Shown: positions 9,729 through 16,969 of the stretch, piece by piece
Numbering within the stretch: position 1 is the first letter of the stretch
How the letters are laid out: every line of letters begins with the position of its first letter
Assembly (NCBI GenBank): GCA_028868305.1
Contig: JAGWUS010000022.1
Span: 1-55,926 of the forward strand
Direction of reading: 5' to 3'
DNA from: Burkholderiales bacterium
GTDB taxonomy: Bacteria > Pseudomonadota > Gammaproteobacteria > Burkholderiales > Burkholderiaceae_C
Length of the DNA stretch: 55,926 bases
Program-made: the position numbers and the translations under genes
Notes under the pieces: generated by a model
Seen by the model: the letters and a program-made list of their open reading frames with translations, nothing else
The model's database searches: none
Told to the model about the DNA's origin: nothing

Positions 9729-10094
9729 TCAGGTCGAAAACGACGATCCGCAACCGCAAGTGGTAGTGGCATTGGGGTTCTTGATCACGAACTGCGCACC
9801 CTGCAAATCTTCCTTGTAGTCGATCTCTGCGCCCACCAGGTACTGGTAGCTCATGGCGTCAATCAGCAAGGACACGCCATTCTTGGTCATGGTGGTGTCG
9901 TCTTCGTTGGTGATTTCGTCAAAAGTAAAACCGTACTGAAAACCAGAGCAGCCACCGCCCTGCACAAACACACGCAGTTTGAGATCTGGATTGCCTTCTT
10001 CGGCAATCAAGTCCGCAACCTTGGCCGCCGCGTTGTCGGTAAACAGGATAGGGGCTGGCATTTCAGTGGTGATGCTTTCAGCAACTGCGCTCAT
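9729..10094 (-). CDS. erpA: Iron-sulfur cluster insertion protein ErpA
   Basis: A-type carrier that delivers Fe-S clusters to apoproteins. The 121 residues hold the three conserved cysteines, in [11 protein letters not shown] and in the C-terminal TTCGCGSSF. This length and the N-terminal MSAVAESI tail fit betaproteobacterial ErpA better than IscA. It is transcribed after the bactofilin gene with a 64-base gap and may have its own promoter. Confidence 0.95.
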   Translation of the reverse strand: MSAVAESITTEMPAPILFTDNAAAKVADLIAEEGNPDLKLRVFVQGGGCSGFQYGFTFDEITNEDDTTMTKNGVSLLIDAMSYQYLVGAEIDYKEDLQGAQFVIKNPNATTTCGCGSSFST

Positions 10095-10158
10095 GGGGAA
10101 ACTCCGCTCAAGTGAAGAAGAATACCTGAATACTACAGCAAATCGCTCAGGAATTCAC

Positions 10159-10554
10159 TCACTGGTTGTTTGCCGCCAGTTTCAGTGTGGGCTTTTCTTC
10201 CTCTGCAAGAATCGGGCGCAACTGACCCGTGATGAGCGCGCCCTGGTGCATTTCCAGTGCAACGTACGAAACATCTCCCTCAATCCGGGCCTTGGGTTGC
10301 AGTTCCAGCATGTGCCGAGCATGAACTGGCCCCTTGACCGTACCGTTGATGATAATGTGGTCCGCAACAACCTCACCGACCACAGTGGCCGACTCGGAAA
10401 TCACAAGAATGCTTGCCGCATCAGCGTTGGCAAGTATGTTTCCGCTCACTCCCCCGTCCACGCGCAAACCGTCGGTGAACGTCATATTGCCGTCAATCTG
10501 GCTGCCGCCAGCGATCAGGCTCTTGATAGGGGGTTGTTTTTTCTTGTTGAACAC
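10159..10554 (-). CDS. Bactofilin (polymer-forming cytoskeletal protein)
   Basis: A small protein of the bactofilin family, which assembles nucleotide-free filaments of a right-handed beta helix and helps localise cell-wall or stalk functions. After a basic N-terminal tail (MFNKKKQPPIKSL) comes the repeating short-strand pattern typical of the fold (ILVISESATVVGEVVADHI...), ending in a disordered charged tail. The start is GTG at 10554. It follows the DUF6776 gene by 20 bases, so the two are probably co-transcribed. Bactofilins are often near M23 peptidases; here one lies about 2 kb away on the other strand. Confidence 0.93.
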   Translation of the reverse strand: MFNKKKQPPIKSLIAGGSQIDGNMTFTDGLRVDGGVSGNILANADAASILVISESATVVGEVVADHIIINGTVKGPVHARHMLELQPKARIEGDVSYVALEMHQGALITGQLRPILAEEEKPTLKLAANNQ

Positions 10555-10574
10555 AATGGATCTTCCGTTCGCGA

Positions 10575-11303
10575 CTAAAGTTTGATGGACTGGGTCGAGC
10601 GCACCACCCCACCCTGGGTCACCTTGGCCATGACTCCCTTAACGACAACCTGCGCGGGCACTTCAAAAATGCCTTCTACACGCCCGTACTGGCGCAACCT
10701 GATATCTTGGGGCCCTCCTGGCAGGGCAGAACTCCAGGGCTTGCCGTTGAACAGGCCCGTAAAAGTCATCTCCAGTTGACCATTGAATTCAGCAGCATTT
10801 TTGCTCGCCTGAATCGCCAGCACCTGCCATTTTAATGTAGTGGGGTTCTGCAACTCTGCCTGCAGGCCGCGTATGGCAACGCCCTCACCACCGCCCGCAG
10901 GTATCAGCTTTTCGAAAAATCCCAGATCATCGCGCAAGGAACGGTTCTCGGTCTCAAGCTGTTTGACCTGTGCCGCCAGCTTTTCGTAGGAGGCTTTTTC
11001 AGTAATCACCAGGGTGCCCGCCGTATTGGAGATGGACTGGGCCTGATCCCGCTCGGCCTTGGCCTTGTCCACTTCGGTGCGCAGATCCTTGACGACGGTG
11101 CGCAGTTGCGTCAACTCTTCCTTGGAGCCTTTATCCAGACCAGCTATGTCCTTGCCGAATTCGAACGCCCATAAACCAATGGCAGCGCAAAAACCCAGCA
11201 CGATGGCCAGTATCGCCCAGCGGAAAGGCCAGGGCATGGCACTGCGCACCGACATGCGCGGGGCGCTGATGGTAAGTCGGCGGCGAAGAAGGCGAAATCT
11301 CAT
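10575..11303 (-). CDS. DUF6776-type membrane protein with coiled coil
   Basis: A 242-residue protein with a basic N-terminus, a single transmembrane segment at about residues 28-48, a coiled coil (residues about 58-125, rich in Glu/Lys/Gln heptads) and a C-terminal beta-rich domain. I recognise the arrangement as the DUF6776 family that sits upstream of bactofilin in Burkholderiales. Function is not established. The position suggests it anchors or organises the bactofilin scaffold at the inner membrane, which is inference. It begins right after the rpsI terminator and leads the bactofilin gene by 20 bases. Confidence 0.8.
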   Translation of the reverse strand: MRFRLLRRRLTISAPRMSVRSAMPWPFRWAILAIVLGFCAAIGLWAFEFGKDIAGLDKGSKEELTQLRTVVKDLRTEVDKAKAERDQAQSISNTAGTLVITEKASYEKLAAQVKQLETENRSLRDDLGFFEKLIPAGGGEGVAIRGLQAELQNPTTLKWQVLAIQASKNAAEFNGQLEMTFTGLFNGKPWSSALPGGPQDIRLRQYGRVEGIFEVPAQVVVKGVMAKVTQGGVVRSTQSIKL

Positions 11304-11330
11304 GGAGCGCGAAGTCTATCAGCCAGACGT

Positions 11331-11366
11331 AAAAAAGCCGCCAGAATTTGCACCCTGGCAGCTTTT
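11331..11366 (-). terminator. Rho-independent terminator after rplM-rpsI
   Basis: On the minus strand a 10-bp stem (AAGCTGCCAG with CTGGCGGCTT, one G-U pair) and a 10-nt loop is followed by a run of T. It starts 28 bases after the rpsI stop and separates the ribosomal-protein unit from DUF6776-bactofilin. Confidence 0.85.
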
Positions 11367-11393
11367 GAATATGCAACGAAACGTTGCGTGTGC

Positions 11394-11786
11394 TTAACGC
11401 TTGGAGAACTGCTTGCGACGGCGGGCGCCGTGGAAACCGACCTTCTTACGTTCGACTTCGCGTGCATCACGTGTCACGAAGCCAGCCTGGCTCAACACGG
11501 GCTTGAGGCTTGCGTCGTAGTCGATCAAAGCACGGGTAATGCCGTGGCGGGTTGCACCAGCCTGGCCGGACTCACCACCGCCAGCGACGTTGACCATGAT
11601 GTCAAACGTTTCAGCATGGTTGGTCAAAAGAAGGGGCTGTTTGCAGATCATGATAGAGGTTGCGCGACCGAAAAACTTTTCGATCGCCTTGCCGTTCACC
11701 ACGATTTGGCCGGAGCCTTTTTTCAGAAACACGCGGGCGACGCTGGATTTGCGACGGCCAGTGCCATTGTTCCATTCACCGATCAT
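11394..11786 (-). CDS. rpsI: 30S ribosomal protein S9
   Basis: A 130-residue protein with [14 protein letters not shown] near the N-terminus and the invariant basic tail [11 protein letters not shown] that reaches the P-site tRNA. Its ATG overlaps the rplM stop (ATGA at 11783-11786), so the two are translationally coupled, as in most bacteria. Confidence 0.98.
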   Translation of the reverse strand: MIGEWNNGTGRRKSSVARVFLKKGSGQIVVNGKAIEKFFGRATSIMICKQPLLLTNHAETFDIMVNVAGGGESGQAGATRHGITRALIDYDASLKPVLSQAGFVTRDAREVERKKVGFHGARRRKQFSKR

Positions 11787-12253
11787 TTGGCGGCCTCACG
11801 TTTCACTGCATTGGTAGAAATACCCGAAATGTCCAGGACTTTTGGCTGCTGGGCGGTATGGGGATGCTCTGCACCTCCGTAAACCTTGAGCTTCTTGATC
11901 ATGGCGTAACCCAGGGGACCCTTGGGCAGCATGCCCTTGACGGCTTTTTCCAAAGCGCGGCCGGGGTGCTTGGCTTGCATATCGCGGAAGTTGGTGGCAG
12001 TGATGCCGCCGGGGTAACCGGAGTGACGGTAGTACACCTTGTCAATCGGCTTGGCGCCGGTGACACGCAACTGGGATGCGTTGATGATGACGATGAAGTC
12101 ACCGGTATCGACGTGAGGCGTGTAAATGGCCTTGTGTTTGCCGCGCAAACGGAGAGCAACTTCGCTGGCTACTCGTCCGAGGACCTTGTCGGTCGCGTCA
12201 ATCACAAACCACTCGTGCACGACCTCAGCGGGTTTTGCGCTGAAAGTAGACAT
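11783..12253 (-). CDS. rplM: 50S ribosomal protein L13
   Basis: Early-assembly protein of the large subunit. It has [16 protein letters not shown], the [13 protein letters not shown] core and [11 protein letters not shown]. The start is ATG 12253 ([11 protein letters not shown]), giving the usual 156 residues or so; the frame is open 14 codons further but without family support. The transcript has a leader of about 150 bases from the promoter at 12410-12438. It is the first gene of the rplM-rpsI operon. Confidence 0.98.
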   Translation of the reverse strand: MSTFSAKPAEVVHEWFVIDATDKVLGRVASEVALRLRGKHKAIYTPHVDTGDFIVIINASQLRVTGAKPIDKVYYRHSGYPGGITATNFRDMQAKHPGRALEKAVKGMLPKGPLGYAMIKKLKVYGGAEHPHTAQQPKVLDISGISTNAVKREAAK

Positions 12254-12409
12254 GAGATTTCTCTTTAAAAGAAGGTTTGTCGGGCTCTTTTCCACGGTCG
12301 GCGTTCCTCTGATGGGAATCTCTTAGGTGGGTATCACTCGGCACACGGCCCGTTGGGACGATACTGAGACACTTCGTCGCGGAGCCACAAAATCGCTGCG
12401 AAGCCTTTG

Positions 12410-12438
12410 ATTATACGAAACCCTTGCAATTTACGCAA
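12410..12438 (-). promoter_or_regulatory. Sigma-70 promoter of rplM-rpsI
   Basis: Minus-strand TTGCGT (12433-12438) and a perfect TATAAT (12410-12415) are spaced by exactly 17 bases. The expected start of transcription is near 12403, which gives an untranslated leader of about 150 nt, long enough to hold a ribosomal-protein leader structure, although I cannot identify one. Confidence 0.85.
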
Positions 12439-12467
12439 TTTGGGGGTTCAAAGGTTACCATTCCCCC

Positions 12468-13358
12468 ATGTTCAGTTATCGCCACGCCTTCCATGCCGGC
12501 AACCATGCCGACGTCCTCAAGCACACTGTTTTGCTGGCCGTGCTGCGCCACATGACGCAAAAAGAGACCGCTCTGAATGTGTTTGACACCCATGCAGGGG
12601 CTGGCCTGTACCGTCTGGATGGCGACTATGCCAAGACCAGCGCCGAGGCGGCGGACGGTTTCCTCAAGCTGGTAGCCACTCCGCCCAAAGAACCTTATGC
12701 CCCGGCCCTGAAAGACTATATCGACATGGTGGCAGGCTTCAACACCACCAACCACTGGAGCGTGTACCCCGGCTCGCCCTTCATTATTCAGAGTCTGCTG
12801 AGCGGCCGAGACAAGCTCAAGCTGTGGGAAATGCACCCCACCGACATCAAAACGCTGACTGCCAACGTCGCCCAACTCGAAGCCGGACGCCAAGTGGCCA
12901 TTCTGCGTGAAGATGGTTTTGAAGGCCTGAAGAAATTTTTGCCCCCACCGTCACGCCGCGCGCTGGTGCTGTGCGACCCCAGCTACGAAGTCAAGCACGA
13001 CTACGCCCGGGTGGCAGCCATGATCACCGACGCCATGCAGCGATTTGCTACCGGCACCTACGCGGTCTGGTACCCCATCATTCCGCGCCCGGAAGCGCAC
13101 GACCTGCCAAAAAAGCTCAAAACCTTGGCCAATAGGTCCGGCAAAGCCTGGCTGCACGCCACGCTGACCGTCAAATCCAGCAAGCTGACGCAGGATGAAC
13201 AAGGCGAAGTGGTCCGCCCCGGCCTTCCCGCCAGCGGTATGTTCCTGATCAACCCGCCGCACACCTTGAAGGCAGCGCTGAAAGACGCACTACCTCAAAT
13301 GGTGGAATTGCTAAAACAAGATTCCAACGCGACATCCACATTGGAGTCGGGCGGCTGA
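12468..13358 (+). CDS. rlmJ: 23S rRNA (adenine-2030-N6)-methyltransferase
   Basis: Methylates A2030 of 23S rRNA with SAM. The N-terminus FSYRHAFHAGNHADVLKH is the RlmJ hallmark, followed by the motif I region (FDTHAGAGLY). The catalytic motif, DPPY in Escherichia coli, here reads CDPSYE near residue 166, a Pro-to-Ser change at the third position. The length of 296 residues is slightly above the family norm, with an unconserved tail of about 15 residues. It is divergent from rplM and followed by a long hairpin element before the convergent metF. Confidence 0.93.
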   Translation: MFSYRHAFHAGNHADVLKHTVLLAVLRHMTQKETALNVFDTHAGAGLYRLDGDYAKTSAEAADGFLKLVATPPKEPYAPALKDYIDMVAGFNTTNHWSVYPGSPFIIQSLLSGRDKLKLWEMHPTDIKTLTANVAQLEAGRQVAILREDGFEGLKKFLPPPSRRALVLCDPSYEVKHDYARVAAMITDAMQRFATGTYAVWYPIIPRPEAHDLPKKLKTLANRSGKAWLHATLTVKSSKLTQDEQGEVVRPGLPASGMFLINPPHTLKAALKDALPQMVELLKQDSNATSTLESGG

Positions 13359-13368
13359 CCAATATCTA

Positions 13369-13467
13369 GCCAGGAGGGCGGTTGGCTGGGCGGCGATTTG
13401 GCTTCGCCGAAACTTCGTTTTCTGCGCATTTGGCAGCATGAGCCGCCCGGCCAACCGCCCTTCTGGC
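13369..13467. repeat. Long hairpin element, 26-bp arms, 47-nt loop
   Basis: Arms at 13369-13394 and 13442-13467 pair over all 26 positions with only two G-U pairs. The loop begins GATTTGGC and ends CATGA, the same ends as the loops of the two hairpins inside uvrA (GATTTGGC...TATGA). It lies between the convergent rlmJ and metF genes, so it could act as a two-way transcription stop. There is no T-run, and the related copies inside a coding region point to a mobile or repetitive element. Confidence 0.85.
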
Positions 13468-13478
13468 GTACGAGAACC

Positions 13479-14324
13479 TTAAGCCGTCAGTCCCAGCCGC
13501 TCACACAACGCGAGAGTCGGCCCACTCTGGTTCATGGTGTAAAAGTGGATCGCAGGCGCCCCACCCGCACGCAGTTGCTCGCACAAGTCCGTAACCACAT
13601 CCAGGCCAAAGGCCTTGATGGACGCGGTGTCGTCACCAAAACTCTGCAAACGCAAGCGGATCCAGCGCGGAATCTCGGCACCACAGGCATCGGAGAAACG
13701 CATCAGCTGCGTGGAGCTGGTGATCGGCATGATGCCGGGTACCACCGGCACTTCCAGCCCGAGCGCGTCCACATCTTCCTGAAACCGGAAATAGGCGTCG
13801 GAATTGTAGAAATACTGGGTGATGGCCGAATTTGCTCCGGCTTTGACCTTGGCCGCAAACGCTTGCAGGTCACTGGCGGGCGACTTGGCCTGCGGATGCA
13901 CTTCCGGGTAGGCCGCCACCTCAATGTGAAAGTCGCTCCCGGTCTCAGCCCGGATAAACGCTACCAGATCGCTGGCGTACTGAAACTCGCCACCAGCGCC
14001 GTAGCCGCTGGGCAAATCGCCACGCAGGGCTACCAGGCGCCTGACGCCCATGGCCTTGAGTGTGGCCAGCTGGGCGCGCACGGTGTCTTTGGTGGCACCC
14101 ACACAAGAGAAGTGCGAAGCCGCGCTGACGCCTTCAGCCAGAATGTCGCGCACCGTGTTGAAGGTGCCTTCCTGCGTGGAGCCACCGGCCCCAAAAGTCA
14201 CCGAGCAAAACTCTGGCTTGAGTGCGTACAGCCTCTGACGCGCCACGCGCAGCTTCTCAGTCCCTTCAGGTGTCTTGGGGGGAAAGAACTCCAGACTCAC
14301 GGGAATTCGGTCGTTGGTCAGCAT
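13479..14324 (-). CDS. metF: 5,10-methylenetetrahydrofolate reductase
   Basis: Flavoenzyme that makes 5-methyl-THF for methionine synthesis. SLEFFPPKTPEG at the N-terminus, VTFGAGGST and ALRGDLP are MTHFR signatures. I prefer ATG 14324 (MLTNDRIPV, 281 residues) because GGAG sits 6 bases ahead; ATG 14336, four codons upstream, is also possible. It is the third gene of ahcY-tlyA-metF, 42 bases or so behind tlyA, and should share the SAH riboswitch upstream of ahcY. That fits, because both enzymes keep the activated methyl cycle turning. Confidence 0.96.
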   Translation of the reverse strand: MLTNDRIPVSLEFFPPKTPEGTEKLRVARQRLYALKPEFCSVTFGAGGSTQEGTFNTVRDILAEGVSAASHFSCVGATKDTVRAQLATLKAMGVRRLVALRGDLPSGYGAGGEFQYASDLVAFIRAETGSDFHIEVAAYPEVHPQAKSPASDLQAFAAKVKAGANSAITQYFYNSDAYFRFQEDVDALGLEVPVVPGIMPITSSTQLMRFSDACGAEIPRWIRLRLQSFGDDTASIKAFGLDVVTDLCEQLRAGGAPAIHFYTMNQSGPTLALCERLGLTA

Positions 14325-14366
14325 GTCAATCTCCATCTCAAGCCCCCGCGCTAGCAAGGGCAGAGT

Positions 14367-15266
14367 TCAGCCCGCCTTGCGGGCACCAATGAAAAATTCG
14401 CGGTTTCCGTCTCCACCCTCAATAGGCGAATCAAACCAATGGGTCACCTGCAGGCCCAACTCTGCACAGCACTCGCGCAGCCGTTGTTCCACGATGGGGT
14501 ACATCTCCGGGTCTTTGACAATGCCACCCTTGCCCACCTGGCCGGGCTGCAATTCGAATTGCGGCTTCACCAGCGTGAGCAGCGTGCCGCCAGCCTTGAG
14601 CAAAGACACCGCCGCGGGCAACACCAGTGTTTGGGAGATAAAGGACAGGTCCGCCACCAGCAGGTCAAACGGCGGCGCGAACTCTGCAGGCAAATCGGCC
14701 TCTTCGGAAGCTTCTTCTGCGTCGTCTTCCACCTCGGCCACATCCTCGTCGTCGAGATCTTCGTCCCACGCTTTTGCCGCCTCGTCTTCAAGGTCAAATT
14801 GGCCTTCAGCCCCCGTGCTGCTTGCATAAGATGCTACCAAATCAATAGCACTCAAGGTGCGGGCGTTGACGCCTTCCACGCACAATACACGGCTGTCTTC
14901 ACGCAAACTGGGGTGCAACTGGGCACTGCCCACATCGACCCCCACCACGGACAGCGCGCCGGACTTCAGCAGGCAATCGGTGAAGCCACCGGTGCTCTGC
15001 CCCACGTCCAGGCACTTGAGACCAACAACCGACAGCCCGACTTTCTTCAGGGCAGCTTCGAGCTTGAGACCACCGCGAGACACATAGCGCGCCTCGGAGT
15101 CGTCCAGCAAGCGGATGTCGGCAGACTCTGGCACCTCATCGCCGTTCTTGGCCACGCGCTTCCAGGTGTCCAGATTCAGCCACTCCACGCCGTCCGCAAT
15201 CAGGCGCTGGGCCTGGGAGCGGGTGCTGGCCAGCCCGCGCTGCACCAGCAGTTGATCAATGCGCAA
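14367..15266 (-). CDS. tlyA: TlyA-family rRNA 2'-O-methyltransferase with acidic insertion
   Basis: An S4 RNA-binding domain (residues about 1-60, RIDQLLVQRGLASTRSQAQ) followed by an FtsJ-like SAM methyltransferase: CLDVGQSTGGFTDCLL is the SAM motif, and K (GGLKLEAAL), D (LLVADLSF), K (LVKPQFE) and E (NREFF) fit the catalytic tetrad. Relatives methylate 16S/23S rRNA. About 299 residues against 240-270 for typical members: the excess is an insertion at residues about 138-195 in which some 20 of 45 residues are Asp/Glu, starting in a repeat-derived segment. I choose TTG 15266, only 2 bases after the ahcY stop, so translation is coupled. The frame runs open further into ahcY, but that part is a shadow. 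Confidence 0.88.
   Translation of the reverse strand: MRIDQLLVQRGLASTRSQAQRLIADGVEWLNLDTWKRVAKNGDEVPESADIRLLDDSEARYVSRGGLKLEAALKKVGLSVVGLKCLDVGQSTGGFTDCLLKSGALSVVGVDVGSAQLHPSLREDSRVLCVEGVNARTLSAIDLVASYASSTGAEGQFDLEDEAAKAWDEDLDDEDVAEVEDDAEEASEEADLPAEFAPPFDLLVADLSFISQTLVLPAAVSLLKAGGTLLTLVKPQFELQPGQVGKGGIVKDPEMYPIVEQRLRECCAELGLQVTHWFDSPIEGGDGNREFFIGARKAG
14801..14852 (-). repeat. Dispersed repeat family 1, copy inside tlyA
   Basis: On the minus strand: TGCTATTGATTTGGTAGC, then CTTATGCA, then CACGGGGGCTGAAGGCC, in the same order and spacing as the copies at 5760-5810 and 39403-39451. It is read in frame as LSAIDLVASYASSTGAEG at the beginning of the acidic insertion of TlyA, which makes a repeat insertion the likely origin of the extra segment. 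Confidence 0.75.
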
Positions 15267-15268
15267 GA

Positions 15269-16720
15269 TCAGTACCTGTAAGTGTCTTTTTTGTACGGAC
15301 CGGCCTTGCTCACTCCGATGTACGCAGCCTGTTCGTCGGATAGCTCGGACAGCATGGCGCCCACCTTCATCAGGTGCAGACGGGCCACTTTTTCGTCCAG
15401 GTGCTTGGGCAACACATACACCTTGCCGTTCTTGTATTCCTTGGGCTTGGTGAACAGTTCGATCTGGGCGATGGTCTGGTTCGCAAAGCTGGAGGACATC
15501 ACAAAGCTCGGGTGGCCGGTGCCGCAACCCAGGTTCACCAAACGGCCCTTGGCCAGCAGGATGATGCGCTTGCCGGGCTTCTTGCCCTTGGCGGGGAAGA
15601 TCACGTGGTCGACCTGGGGCTTGATCTCTTCCCACTTCAGCTTCTCCAGCGAAGCAACGTCGATTTCGTTGTCAAAGTGACCGATGTTGCAGACGATGGC
15701 CTGGTCTTTCATGGCCTCCATGTGCTTGTAGGTGATCACGTTCTTGTTGCCGGTGGCGGTCACGAAAATGTCAGCCTTGTCGGCGGCGTATTCCATGGTC
15801 ACGACCTTGTAGCCTTCCATGGCGGCCTGCAGGGCGTTGATCGGGTCAATCTCGGTCACCCACACCTGGGCGCTCAGGGCGCGCAGTGCCTGGGCCGAGC
15901 CCTTGCCCACGTCGCCGTAGCCGGCGACCAGGGCCACCTTGCCAGCGATCATCACATCGGTGGCGCGCTTGATGGCGTCCACCAGCGATTCGCGGCAGCC
16001 ATACAGGTTGTCAAACTTGCTCTTGGTCACCGAGTCGTTGACGTTGATGGCGCGGAAGGCCAGCGCACCCTTGGCGGACATTTCTTCCAGGCGCATCACG
16101 CCGGTGGTGGTCTCTTCGGTCACGCCGATGATGTTTTTCAGGCGACGGCTGTACCAGGTGGGGTCGACCTTGAGCTTGGCTTTGATGGCCTTGAACAGGC
16201 AGATTTCCTCTTCGCTTCCAGGCTTGGCCAGGACCTTGATGTCCTTCTCGGCTTTGGCACCCAGGTGCATCAGCAGCGTAGCGTCACCGCCGTCGTCCAG
16301 GATCATGTTGGGGCCTTCTGCAGCCGAACCCTTTTTGCCGCCGAATTCAAAAATGCGGTGGGTGTAATCCCAGTAGTCTTCCAGGGTTTCACCCTTGTAG
16401 GCAAACACGGGGGTGCCCTTGGCAACCAGCGCTGCAGCGGCGTGGTCTTGCGTGGAGAAGATGTTGCAGGAAGCCCAGCGCACTTCAGCACCCAGGGCTT
16501 GCAGGGTCTCCACCAGCACGCCGGTCTGGATGGTCATGTGCAGCGAACCGGTGATGCGCGCGCCTTTCAGGGGCTGGCTCTTGGCGAACTCTTCGCGGAT
16601 GGCCATCAGGCCGGGCATTTCGGTCTCGGCAATCGCCAGTTCCTTGCGGCCCCAGGGGGCCAGGCTCAGGTCGGCAATTTTGTAGTCTTCGGTCTGGGAA
16701 ACGGGTTTCAATGCGCTCAT
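15269..16720 (-). CDS. ahcY: S-adenosylhomocysteine hydrolase
   Basis: Splits SAH into adenosine and homocysteine, removing the inhibitor of methyltransferases. The 483 residues include the NAD-binding [16 protein letters not shown], the substrate-domain [15 protein letters not shown] and the C-terminal KDTYRY that completes the NAD site of the partner subunit. The roughly 40-residue insert seen in many bacterial SAHases is present ([15 protein letters not shown]...). The start ATG 16720 has GGAG 7 bases upstream. It leads ahcY-tlyA-metF and is controlled by the SAH riboswitch in its leader. Confidence 0.98.
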   Translation of the reverse strand: MSALKPVSQTEDYKIADLSLAPWGRKELAIAETEMPGLMAIREEFAKSQPLKGARITGSLHMTIQTGVLVETLQALGAEVRWASCNIFSTQDHAAAALVAKGTPVFAYKGETLEDYWDYTHRIFEFGGKKGSAAEGPNMILDDGGDATLLMHLGAKAEKDIKVLAKPGSEEEICLFKAIKAKLKVDPTWYSRRLKNIIGVTEETTTGVMRLEEMSAKGALAFRAINVNDSVTKSKFDNLYGCRESLVDAIKRATDVMIAGKVALVAGYGDVGKGSAQALRALSAQVWVTEIDPINALQAAMEGYKVVTMEYAADKADIFVTATGNKNVITYKHMEAMKDQAIVCNIGHFDNEIDVASLEKLKWEEIKPQVDHVIFPAKGKKPGKRIILLAKGRLVNLGCGTGHPSFVMSSSFANQTIAQIELFTKPKEYKNGKVYVLPKHLDEKVARLHLMKVGAMLSELSDEQAAYIGVSKAGPYKKDTYRY

Positions 16721-16772
16721 GGCTCACTCCAAAATAAATTTGAAAGCCACTGCCGACAGGGAACCGGGGAAA

Positions 16773-16883
16773 GGGCTCACCCGCAGACCAGTGGGTGAGC
16801 GTCGTTGGTGTTTGAACTAACCGTGTCGATTAGCTTTCCGAGCCTCGTTCACTGCGCGTGAACTGCAACGCTCCTCGGAAAGC
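16773..16883 (-). ncRNA. SAH riboswitch upstream of ahcY
   Basis: On the minus strand the leader reads GCTTTCCGAGGAGCGTTGCA at its 5' end, matching the conserved GAGGAGCG-TTGCA core, and closes with GAGGCTCGGAAAGC. P1 pairs 16874-16883 with 16833-16842 (10 bp). P2 is a 6-bp stem 16858-16863/16847-16852. A further 8-bp stem GCTCACCC/GGGTGAGC (16793-16800/16775-16782) follows, with ACGCTCACC as in the class consensus. In this class SAH binding raises expression of recycling genes, matching ahcY and metF downstream. The element ends about 50 bases before the ahcY start. Confidence 0.92.
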
Positions 16884-16969
16884 GATAATTCTAGCCTTTT
16901 CCAGATTTCTGGTTCCAGGCGCGCGGGCATTGGCCCCCCAATGCGCACGCCCGGTACTGCGCACCATCC

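Noticed and set aside
15374..16798. 474-residue open frame on the plus strand opposite ahcY
   Set aside because: Mirror of the ahcY codons, without any recognisable motif; ahcY is certain and the riboswitch is on the minus strand.
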